A stretch of DNA of 64,000 bases, taken from the NCBI RefSeq assembly GCF_014643375.1, contig NZ_BMJJ01000011.1, positions 124,389 to 188,388 on the forward strand. The letters are read 5' to 3'. Under the pieces are notes generated by a model. The model was not told the DNA's origin and made no database searches. It worked only from the letters and a program-made list of their open reading frames with translations. The position numbers were made by a program, and so were the translations under genes. Numbering within the stretch: the stretch's first letter is position 1; every line of letters begins with the position of its first letter. This document shows positions 8,145 through 15,496 of this stretch, piece by piece. Origin of the DNA: Aureimonas glaciei (GTDB lineage Bacteria; Pseudomonadota; Alphaproteobacteria; Rhizobiales; Rhizobiaceae).

Positions 8145-9344
8145 ATGACGCATTTGAAGGGACTGACGGCCGCCCTGGGCCTGTTCACCGCGCTCGGATT
8201 GACGGCGGCGCAGGCCGAGACCGTGCGCTTCTGGTACCACGTCGACAATCCGGAAAACCCGATGTCCGCGCTGGTGGAAAAGTTCGAGGCCGCCAATCCC
8301 GACATCACCATCGAGGCCGAGAACGTTCCCTGGAACAGCTATTACGACAACCTCTACACCGCCCTCGTCGGCGGCAACGCGCCTGATGCGGGCATGGTCA
8401 AGCTCTTCGCGCAGCCCCGGCTGGTGGAGATGGGGGCGCTGGAGCCGCTCGGCGAGCGGATCGAGGGCTGGGCCGGCAAGGACGACCTTCTCGACAACCT
8501 GCTGACGCTGAATGCCGGGCCAGACGGGGAGAGCTACTACCTGCCGATCCAGTACGTCGTTCTCTACCTCTATTACCGCACCGACCTGTTCCAGGCGGCC
8601 GGCCTCGAGCCCCCGAAGACCTGCGAGGAGTTCCGCACGGACGCCAAGGCGCTGACCAAGGCGCCGGACACCTATGGCTTCGGCCTGCGCGCCGGCAAGG
8701 GCGGTTGGGACCAGTGGGGCAGCTTCGTCTTCTCGCAGGGGGCCAAGCTCGCGCCGGGCGGTCTCGACAACGACAAGGCGATCGCCGCCAACCAGTGGCT
8801 GGTCGACATGTTCCGCACCGACGGCTCGATCCCGCCCTCGGCGCCGAATGACGGCTTCCAGGAGATCATCGGCGCCTTCAAGTCCGGCAAGACGGCGATG
8901 ACCATCCACCACATCGGCTCCTCCAACGACCTCGTCGCCGCGCTCGGCGACAAGGTCTCGGCCGTGCCGGTGCCGAAATGCGACGGCCAGGCCTGGACGT
9001 CCTACGGCGACGAGTCGCTGGCGATCTTCGCCAATTCCGAGGTGAAGGACGCCGCCTGGAAGTGGATCTCCTTCCTCGCCGAGGCCGACAACAATGTCGC
9101 CTTCACCAAGGCGACGAACCAGCTGACCGTCAGCAAGGCCGGCTCGAAGAACTGGACCGCGCACGAGCAGCGCTTCGTCGACGCGACGATGCAGTCGCTG
9201 CCCTTCGCAGCGGTGCTGCCGCAGTCCTCGGCGACCGCCGACTTCGTCAATACGGAATGGCAGACGGCGTTCCAGCAGGCACTGACCGGACAGATCACCT
9301 CCAAGGAGATGATGGTGCGGCTGCAGGGCCTGTTCACGGAATAG
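8145..9344 (+). CDS. sugar ABC transporter substrate-binding protein (family 1)
   Basis: Encodes 399 residues with a clear Sec signal peptide (hydrophobic stretch ending LTAAQA just before ETVRFWYHV), so it is periplasmic. The mature protein is of the MalE/UgpB type: FEAANPDITIE, later APDAGMVKL, and a C-terminal half with KSGKTAM and DESLAIF. It binds the sugar and hands it to the two permeases downstream. The ribosome binding site GTGGAGGAAACG fits the ATG at 8145. A strong RNA hairpin follows the stop codon (9354-9374), as is common between binding-protein and permease genes. Specificity cannot be read from sequence. Confidence 0.88.
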   Translation: MTHLKGLTAALGLFTALGLTAAQAETVRFWYHVDNPENPMSALVEKFEAANPDITIEAENVPWNSYYDNLYTALVGGNAPDAGMVKLFAQPRLVEMGALEPLGERIEGWAGKDDLLDNLLTLNAGPDGESYYLPIQYVVLYLYYRTDLFQAAGLEPPKTCEEFRTDAKALTKAPDTYGFGLRAGKGGWDQWGSFVFSQGAKLAPGGLDNDKAIAANQWLVDMFRTDGSIPPSAPNDGFQEIIGAFKSGKTAMTIHHIGSSNDLVAALGDKVSAVPVPKCDGQAWTSYGDESLAIFANSEVKDAAWKWISFLAEADNNVAFTKATNQLTVSKAGSKNWTAHEQRFVDATMQSLPFAAVLPQSSATADFVNTEWQTAFQQALTGQITSKEMMVRLQGLFTE

Positions 9345-9353
9345 AAGCCAAGG

Positions 9354-9374
9354 GGGGCGCGGCCGCCGCGCCCC
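9354..9374 (+). terminator. intercistronic hairpin after the binding-protein gene
   Basis: GGGGCGCG (9354-9361) pairs with CGCGCCCC (9367-9374) around the loop GCCGC. There is no T-run, so it is more likely an mRNA-stabilising or partly terminating element than a full terminator. It could keep the binding protein in excess over the permeases encoded downstream. Confidence 0.5.
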
Positions 9375-9406
9375 TTCCCGCCTTCCCGTGAACACGAGGT
9401 CTGCCC

Positions 9407-10333
9407 ATGTCGACGATCGACCAAGCCTATGCGCTCGACGGCGCCCCGAAACGCGCCCGCAACCGTGCGCGGCTGATGCCCTATGCCCTGCTCGCGCCGG
9501 CCGTGCTGGTGACCCTGCTCGTGGTCTTCCTGCCGATGCTGGAGGCGGTGGTGACGAGCTTTTACGAGTTCATCCTGTTCAAGCCGAAAGCCAGCCATTT
9601 CGTCGGCCTGCAGAACTATATGACCCTGCTGCAGGACCCGGTGTTCTGGACGGCGCTCTGGCATACCGCGATCTGGATCGGCCTGACCGTGCCGCTGCAG
9701 ATGGGGCTCGGCCTTGTCGCCGCGCTGCTGCTGAACAAGGAGTTCGCCTGGCGGGGCCTCGCCCGGGCCCTGGTGATCATCCCCTGGGCGCTGCCGAGCG
9801 TCGTCATCGCCCTGATGTGGCGGTGGATCTATGATCCCAACACCGGCGTCCTCAACGACCTCCTGATCTACCTCTCGGTGATCCAGACCGCGATCCCCTG
9901 GCTCGCCGATCCCGACGTCGCGCTCTACGCCATCATCGCGACCCTCACCTGGCAGGGCTTCCCCTTCTTCGCGGTGATGATCCTGGCCGGCCTGCAGGGC
10001 ATCCCGAAGAGTCAGTATGAGGCGGCGTCGATCGACGGCGCGAGCGCCTGGCGCCAGTTCCGCCACATCACCCTGCCCGGCATCGGGCCGATTCTCGCCA
10101 CTGTCGGCCTCCTCAGGGTCATCTGGGTCGCCAATTCCATGGACGTGATCTTCGTAATGACCGGCGGCGGCCCCGGCTATGCCACCCACACGCTGCCGCT
10201 CTACGCCTTCATCAAGGCTCGGCAGAACCTCGACTTCGGCTATGGCTCGTCGATCGCCGTGACCTTCACCCTGCTGCTGGGCAGCGTGGTCGCGGTCTAC
10301 ATCGCCCGGACCATGCGGGAGGTCGAACGGTGA
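9407..10333 (+). CDS. sugar ABC transporter permease (MalF/UgpA type)
   Basis: Encodes 308 residues with about six membrane helices. The first helix (LLAPAVLVTLLVVFLPML) follows a basic cytoplasmic start. The conserved coupling loop that touches the ATPase is present as EAASIDGASAWRQFRHITLPG, matching the EAA-x3-G-x9-I-x-LP pattern. It forms the channel with the protein at 10330-11163 and is driven by the ATPase at 5295-6374. Its end overlaps the next gene by 4 bp (GTG start), indicating translational coupling. Confidence 0.9.
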   Translation: MSTIDQAYALDGAPKRARNRARLMPYALLAPAVLVTLLVVFLPMLEAVVTSFYEFILFKPKASHFVGLQNYMTLLQDPVFWTALWHTAIWIGLTVPLQMGLGLVAALLLNKEFAWRGLARALVIIPWALPSVVIALMWRWIYDPNTGVLNDLLIYLSVIQTAIPWLADPDVALYAIIATLTWQGFPFFAVMILAGLQGIPKSQYEAASIDGASAWRQFRHITLPGIGPILATVGLLRVIWVANSMDVIFVMTGGGPGYATHTLPLYAFIKARQNLDFGYGSSIAVTFTLLLGSVVAVYIARTMREVER

Positions 10334-11163
10334 ACAAGCAAAGCTTCCTGAAACGCCTCCTCACCATCCACATCCCGGTGCTGCTGGTGGTGATCCTCGC
10401 GATCGGCCCCTTCGCCTGGATGATCCTCACCTCCCTCACTCCCTCGGCGGATATCGTCGCCAAGGGCGTATCGCTGACGCCGGAGGGCTGGGGCACCGAC
10501 AACTATACCCGGTTGCTCGAGCAGACGTCCTTCCTCGGCAATATGGGCCACAGCCTGATCGTCGCGCTCGGCACGGTCGGGCTGGTGCTCGGCGTCGCGG
10601 TGACGGCGGCCTACGCCTTCTCGCGCTTCCGCTTCGCCGGGCGACGGCTGCTGATGCTGCAGTTCCTCGTGGTCAACATGTTCCCCGTGGTGCTCCTCAT
10701 CCTGCCGCTGTTCGTGATGATGCGACGCTTCGGCATCCTCGACACCCATATCGGCCTGATCCTCGCCAATGCGACGGCGGCGATCCCCTTCGCGGTCTGG
10801 ATGCTGACGAGCTATGTCGGCGCTATCCCGAAAAGCCTCGACGAGGCGGCGATGATCGACGGCTGCTCGCGGCTGTCGGCGCTGCGCCGCATCGTCCTGC
10901 CGCTGGCGCTGCCGGGCATCATCTCCACCGGCATCTACGTCTTCATCACCTCGTGGAACGAGTACCTCTATGCCCTGACGCTCGGCGGCCGAAACGTGCG
11001 CACCGTCACCGTCGCGATCCAGACGCTGATCGGCGAATACCAGATCGAATGGGGCCTCCTGGCCGCCGGCGGCGTGGTCGGCGCCCTGCCGGTCACCCTG
11101 CTCTTCCTGATCGTCCAGCGCCGGCTCGTCGGCGGCCTCACCCAGGGCGCCGTCAAGGGCTGA
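10330..11163 (+). CDS. sugar ABC transporter permease (MalG/UgpE type)
   Basis: Encodes 277 residues with about six membrane helices. The ATPase-coupling loop reads DEAAMIDGCSRLSALRRIVLP. The GTG start at 10330 overlaps the stop of the first permease gene. It is the partner permease of the same CUT1 importer. The final hydrophobic segment and short basic C-terminus fit the family length. The next gene begins 37 bp later. Confidence 0.9.
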   Translation: MNKQSFLKRLLTIHIPVLLVVILAIGPFAWMILTSLTPSADIVAKGVSLTPEGWGTDNYTRLLEQTSFLGNMGHSLIVALGTVGLVLGVAVTAAYAFSRFRFAGRRLLMLQFLVVNMFPVVLLILPLFVMMRRFGILDTHIGLILANATAAIPFAVWMLTSYVGAIPKSLDEAAMIDGCSRLSALRRIVLPLALPGIISTGIYVFITSWNEYLYALTLGGRNVRTVTVAIQTLIGEYQIEWGLLAAGGVVGALPVTLLFLIVQRRLVGGLTQGAVKG

Positions 11164-11200
11164 GGCCCTCGCCCGCCGCATCACCAGAGAAAGAAGCGCC

Positions 11201-12082
11201 ATGAACCCGATCGGGTTGATCTCCATGCAGTATGCGCGGCCCTTCACGGCCGAGCACTTTCCGCTCTTCGGCCAGATGAAGGCGCTCGGCTTCGACTTCG
11301 TCGAACTCCTGGTGCCCGAGCCCGGCGAGCTCGACATCCGGCAGACGGCGACGGCCCTGAAGGATGCCGGCCTCGGCGTCGTCCTCGCCGCCCGCGTCAA
11401 CCTCGAACGCAACCTCTCCTCGTCAGAGGAGAAGGCCCGCACCGCCGGCGTCGACTACCTCCGCTACACCGTCGACTGCGCCGCCGGCCTCGGCGCCACC
11501 ATCGTCGGCGGCCCGCTGACCGGCAATCCGCTGGTCTTCGCCGGCCGCCCGCCGGCGCCGGTGGCCGAGGACGAACGTCTTGCCCGGCTGGAGCGCTGCG
11601 TCACCGGACTGAAGCTGGCCGGCGAGCATGCCGCCGGTACCGGCGTCGCGCTGGCCGTCGAGCCGCTGAACCGCTTCGAGAGCGACGTCCTGTGCACCAC
11701 GATCCAGGCGATGGAACTGCTGGATGCGGTCGATCACGCGCAGGTCGTGATGATGCTCGACACCTTCCACATGCACATGGAGGAGGCCTCGATCCCCGAG
11801 GCGATCCGTCTCGCCGGCAAGCGTCTCGTGCATTTCCAGGCGAACGAGAACCATCGCGGCTTCCCCGGCACCGGGGCGACGGACTGGGTCGCCGTGTTCC
11901 GGGCGCTGCACGAGATCGGCTATGCCGGCCCCATCTCGCTGGAGCCGTTCCGCCGCAACGACGACCGTTTTGGCGTTCCCTTCGCGCAATGGCGGGCGCC
12001 GCACGAGGACGAGAGCGACCGCCTCTCGGCCAGCGCCGCCTTCATCAAGAGCCACATCACCCTGACGGAACACAGACGATGA
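11201..12082 (+). CDS. sugar phosphate isomerase/epimerase-like TIM-barrel protein
   Basis: Encodes 293 residues of the xylose-isomerase-like TIM-barrel family (AP endonuclease family 2 fold). Recognisable points are FDFVELL near the start, VEPLNRFE in the middle (glutamate metal ligand), MLDTFHMH (Asp/His ligands), HFQANENHRG and a late SLEPF, which together supply the usual Glu/Asp/His metal site. Members isomerise or epimerise keto-sugars, inositol derivatives or hydroxypyruvate. The neighbouring Gfo/Idh oxidoreductase, overlapping by 4 bp, suggests a two-step rearrangement of the imported sugar. The exact reaction cannot be decided from sequence. Confidence 0.85.
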   Translation: MNPIGLISMQYARPFTAEHFPLFGQMKALGFDFVELLVPEPGELDIRQTATALKDAGLGVVLAARVNLERNLSSSEEKARTAGVDYLRYTVDCAAGLGATIVGGPLTGNPLVFAGRPPAPVAEDERLARLERCVTGLKLAGEHAAGTGVALAVEPLNRFESDVLCTTIQAMELLDAVDHAQVVMMLDTFHMHMEEASIPEAIRLAGKRLVHFQANENHRGFPGTGATDWVAVFRALHEIGYAGPISLEPFRRNDDRFGVPFAQWRAPHEDESDRLSASAAFIKSHITLTEHRR

Positions 12083-13074
12083 CATTGAAGATCGGTTGGA
12101 TCGGCTGCGGCATCCACGCTACCCAGATGCTGCTGCCGCAGTTGCTGCGGCACGACGTGCAGCTCGTCGCCCTCTGCGACATCGACGGCGAGCGCCTCGC
12201 CCATGCCGGCCGCCAGTTTGGCGTCACCGCCCTGACCACGGACGCGGCCGAACTGATCGCCACCAAAGGCCTCGACGCGGTCGGCATGGCCGTCGGTCCC
12301 GACCAGCATCTCGCCTTCGGCAAGGCGGCGCTGGCCCGCGGCCTGCCGGTGTTCATGGAAAAGCCGCCCTCGGGCACGGCGGAAGGGGCGCGCGAACTCG
12401 CCGCGGCCTCCGACCGCGCCGGCAAGCCGCTGCTCGTCGGCTTCATGAAGCGCTATTCGGTTGGCAACAAGATCGCCCACAACATCGTCAAGTCCGGCCG
12501 CTTCGGCGACGTGCTCGGACTGACCGGCTACTACATGACGGCACCCGGCTATTTCGTCGGCAATGTCGACTATACCGGTTTCCTGTTGCACCACTGCGTC
12601 CACTACATGGATCTCGTCTCGCACCTCGTCTCGCCGGTGGTGAAGCTCAGCGCCCGCAAGGTCGAGAAGACGCCCGGCCGGATCCTCTTCCACGTCGCCT
12701 TCGACTTCGAATGCGGGGCGATCGGCACGGTGGTGATGGGCACCGTCCAGTCCCGCGGCACGCCGGTCGAGCGGATCGAGTTGATGGGCGACCACCAGCG
12801 GATCGAGGTCGAGGACGTCGTCGAGGTGCGCTGGCACCGCAACCCGCCGTTCAAGGTCGCCGATCCCGAAGCCACGCTGCTCGATGCTGAGGACACGCTG
12901 ACCTGGAAGCCGAACTTCACCGCCGCCGCCAACGAGGACTACAAGGGGTATCACGCGCTGCTGGCGGATGTCGTGCCGGCTCTCCAGGGCGAAGCGACAG
13001 CTGCCCCGACCATTCATGATGGCGTCGTGGCCATGCAGCGGCTCGAGGACATGCGCCATCAGCTGGGAATTTGA
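12079..13074 (+). CDS. Gfo/Idh/MocA-family oxidoreductase
   Basis: Encodes 331 residues. The N-terminal Rossmann domain starts with IGWIGCGIHATQMLLPQL (nucleotide-binding glycines), followed by the family motif MEKPPSGTAEGARELA, in which the lysine of EKP is catalytic. The C-terminal alpha/beta domain has HHCVHYMDLVSHL, carrying the histidine-containing active-site helix. The family oxidises or reduces sugars and inositols with NAD(P). Its ATG overlaps the isomerase stop, so it ends the operon that begins with gntR. A weak hairpin follows at 13081-13115. Confidence 0.88.
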   Translation: MTLKIGWIGCGIHATQMLLPQLLRHDVQLVALCDIDGERLAHAGRQFGVTALTTDAAELIATKGLDAVGMAVGPDQHLAFGKAALARGLPVFMEKPPSGTAEGARELAAASDRAGKPLLVGFMKRYSVGNKIAHNIVKSGRFGDVLGLTGYYMTAPGYFVGNVDYTGFLLHHCVHYMDLVSHLVSPVVKLSARKVEKTPGRILFHVAFDFECGAIGTVVMGTVQSRGTPVERIELMGDHQRIEVEDVVEVRWHRNPPFKVADPEATLLDAEDTLTWKPNFTAAANEDYKGYHALLADVVPALQGEATAAPTIHDGVVAMQRLEDMRHQLGI

Positions 13075-13445
13075 CCACCGCTTTTCCCGGACGATCGGAC
13101 TTCTGTCCGGAAAGGGATGATGGGCATCCATGACGCGGCAGGAGGATGCAGCGTGGAAAGGGTGACCGAGGCGATGGTCGTCTCGGGATCCTGCCGGATC
13201 GAGGCGAAGAAGTGCTCGACGGCTTGTTGCGAGGACGGCTACGGAGCCGACGGGGCCGTGCGTCTTCTGCGCAAGCGGCCCCGAGACGTTGACGCGCGGC
13301 GAAGCGCCGGATGTCCGGGGCGCCTCAGCTGAGCGCAGGAGCGTTCCTCAGACTCGCCCGGCCCCAACAGCGTGTTGATCGCCAAGACCGTCCCGGTTTC
13401 GGCGGGGGAATATTCCGATGGGCCCGAGGGCTCGGTCGTTGTGGG
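13075..13445. other. 371-bp region after the sugar operon
   Basis: Immediately after the oxidoreductase gene, CCGGAC (13087-13092) and GTCCGG (13105-13110) can pair, with a few outer T-A pairs, as a possible weak terminator without a T-tail. The remainder up to the truncated citrate-synthase-fold gene has no supported gene. Confidence 0.35.
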
Positions 13446-13943
13446 TCAGATCGACCCCTCCGAGGGTGGCGGGTTCGACGGCTTGCCTCGATAAGTCCAG
13501 GTCGCATCGCGGGGGAGCGGGCCTTTGTTGCGACCGCCCTGCTGCATCTGCTCCCAGGTATGGGCGAGGATGCCGACGGAGCGAGAGAGCACGAACAGGC
13601 CGCGACAGAGCGGAGGCGCAAAACCCAGCTCGGCATAGACCACGGCAGTCGCACCGTCGATGTTCATGGGGATGAGCTTGCCCTTCTGAAGCGCCAAGGT
13701 GCTCTCGATGAGCCGGGCGATGTCGGCGAACCGTCCCGAAACCGCGCCCCTCCCCTTTGCCTCGTCGACCAGTTGCATCAGACGCGGCGCCCGCGGGTCG
13801 ATCGGATGGAAGCGATGGCCGAAGCCCGGGACATACTTGTCGCCGTTCTCCCGACGGCGGGCGAGCGCGCCGGCGACACTCTCGGCCGAAAGCACGCCAT
13901 CGGTCATCCGGTTGGCCCTTCGGCGGCCGAGGGCTGAACCCAT
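13446..13943 (-). pseudogene. truncated citrate-synthase-fold gene (citryl-CoA lyase-like), C-terminal part only
   Basis: About 165 codons remain. From VPGFGHRFHPIDPRAPRLM onward the sequence matches the small domain of citrate synthase and citryl-CoA lyase-like proteins. It has the PGFGH substrate-binding histidine motif, GATAVVYAELGFAPPL, and a late HTWEQMQQGGRNKGPLP arginine-containing segment that binds CoA or citrate in relatives. Proteins of this family are about 260-430 residues, so the whole N-terminal large domain with its first catalytic histidine is missing. No ATG with a ribosome binding site is placed sensibly, and the sequence farther upstream (13944-14180) shows no continuation in any frame. 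It is most likely a decayed remnant. A short free-standing domain cannot be fully excluded. Confidence 0.55.
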
Positions 13944-14377
13944 CGGCCAAAGTCGCCCGGTCGCGCGACGGCGCGACGATCGGTGGCTAGACCGTCCGGT
14001 CCGCGCTTCTGCCGGTCACGATGAGCGAGGCCGGCACCGCGCTCGGGGCAGCGATCGACGAAACCGCGCCCAGTCTGATCCACTCGCCCGGCCTCTGGAC
14101 CGGCGAGCCGATGATCCGCCTGGAACGTCGAACGACCAATTTCGTCAATCAGCCTGCTGGACCCGATCAAATGCCATACCATAAAGCAAATGCCCGGCCA
14201 CGGAGGCAGCTTCAGCCCGAAATGACACCGCCTTACCCACAGTGCTTGAGAAAACTGGGCCATTCTAGATAGTAACGGTATTTTTTGATTGCATGATGGG
14301 CAAATGCTTGGAATGTTGGGGGCGCGGCCGCCGGGAGGGATGGCGCGCCGTCGGGCTTTTATTTGGGAGGGTGTCAT
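13944..14377. other. 434-bp region upstream of the ribose-type operon
   Basis: No gene is supported. The part 14260-14300 is AT-rich (a run of six T near 14281) and probably contains the promoter of the binding-protein gene at 14378. No N-terminal half of the citrate-synthase-fold remnant could be recognised here in the three minus-strand frames. Confidence 0.4.
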
Positions 14378-15427
14378 ATGGTCGCCAGGAATTTGAGGCG
14401 CATCATTGCGTCGACGTTGATCGGTCTTGCAGTGGGAAGCGCTTCCGCTGGCGCACAGGAAGCCGCGGGAAAGAAAATCGGCATCGCCGCCCGTGAAATC
14501 ACCAACGACTACAACCGCGACATCATCGCCGGGGCCGAGAAGGTCCTGAAGGCGGCGGGCGCCGAGGTGATCGTAACCGATGGCGGCGCCGATCCGCGCA
14601 AGCACAACGAGAACATCGAGAGCCTGATCAATTCCGGCGTCTCCGGCATCATCGTCCAGTTGGGCGATGCGCAGCAGCTCGCCCCCGTCGTCACGAAGGC
14701 GACCGCGGCCAGCATTCCCGTCGTCACCACCTCGGTCGGCTCGAAGACCGAGGGCGCGCTCGCCGATGTCGGCGGCGACGATGCGTTGATGTCGGCCATG
14801 ATGAGCCGCGCTCTCTTGTCCAGCATCGACTATCAGGGCGACGTCTATGTCTTCTGGGTTCCCGGTGCGCCCCTGCTCGAGACCCGCAAGCGGATCCTGC
14901 AGGCCGTCGCCGCGGACTATCCGAAAGTCCGGCTGCATGAGGTCCCGACCGAGCACAGCGCCGCACGCGTGCAGACGCAGATGGAAGACATCCTGACCGC
15001 CAATCCGGAAGCGGGCAGCATCGCTGCGGTCTGGGGCGCCTACGACCTTCTCGTCTCCGGGGCCGTCGAGGCCGTTCGCCGGAACGAGCGCAACGAGATC
15101 AAGATCGCATCGATCGATGGCGACAAGGTCGGTTTCCAGATGCTGCTCGACGAAGACAGCCCCTTCGTCGCGACCGTCGTTCAGGACGTTCCCCGCATTG
15201 GTTCGGTCGCCGCCGAGATCCTCTTGAAGGGCATGGCCGGCGAGACGTCCTTTCCGAGCACCTCCTTCACCGATGCCTGGCTCGCGACCCATGCGAACGG
15301 CGTCGCCGCTGCCGAAAAGCGGTGGGGCCCCGGCGTCTGGGACGAGATGTCCATTCCGCGGGAGGATGTCGAAGGGCGCTGGCCGCAGGACGGCGAATTG
15401 CTCGTCGTGCATCCGATCCTGCCCTGA
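14378..15427 (+). CDS. ribose-type (CUT2) ABC transporter substrate-binding protein
   Basis: Encodes 349 residues. A signal peptide (hydrophobic run ending SASAGAQEA) directs it to the periplasm. The mature protein is of the RbsB/periplasmic-binding-protein-4 type: EITNDYNRDIIAGAEKVLKA, then GGADPRKHNENIESLI, SGIIVQLGD, and IASIDGDKVGFQMLL near the hinge. It binds a monosaccharide-like compound. The ATG at 14378 follows GGGAGGGTGTCAT; an in-frame TTG at 14363 is inside that ribosome binding site and was rejected. A 10-bp hairpin lies between this gene and the ATPase-permease fusion. The ligand is unknown. Confidence 0.88.
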   Translation: MVARNLRRIIASTLIGLAVGSASAGAQEAAGKKIGIAAREITNDYNRDIIAGAEKVLKAAGAEVIVTDGGADPRKHNENIESLINSGVSGIIVQLGDAQQLAPVVTKATAASIPVVTTSVGSKTEGALADVGGDDALMSAMMSRALLSSIDYQGDVYVFWVPGAPLLETRKRILQAVAADYPKVRLHEVPTEHSAARVQTQMEDILTANPEAGSIAAVWGAYDLLVSGAVEAVRRNERNEIKIASIDGDKVGFQMLLDEDSPFVATVVQDVPRIGSVAAEILLKGMAGETSFPSTSFTDAWLATHANGVAAAEKRWGPGVWDEMSIPREDVEGRWPQDGELLVVHPILP

Positions 15428-15442
15428 AGCGGCAACAGCAAA

Positions 15443-15465
15443 CGTCGGCGCCGACGGCGCCGGCG
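15443..15465 (+). terminator. intercistronic hairpin after the ribose-type binding-protein gene
   Basis: CGTCGGCGCC (15443-15452) pairs with GGCGCCGGCG (15456-15465) around the 3-base loop GAC, with one G-T pair. There is no T-tail. Like the hairpin at 9354-9374 it follows a binding-protein gene and precedes membrane components. It probably protects the upstream message or reduces read-through. Confidence 0.5.
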
Positions 15466-15496
15466 GTCGGGCGCGCGCTCCAAACATAGGTGAAAC

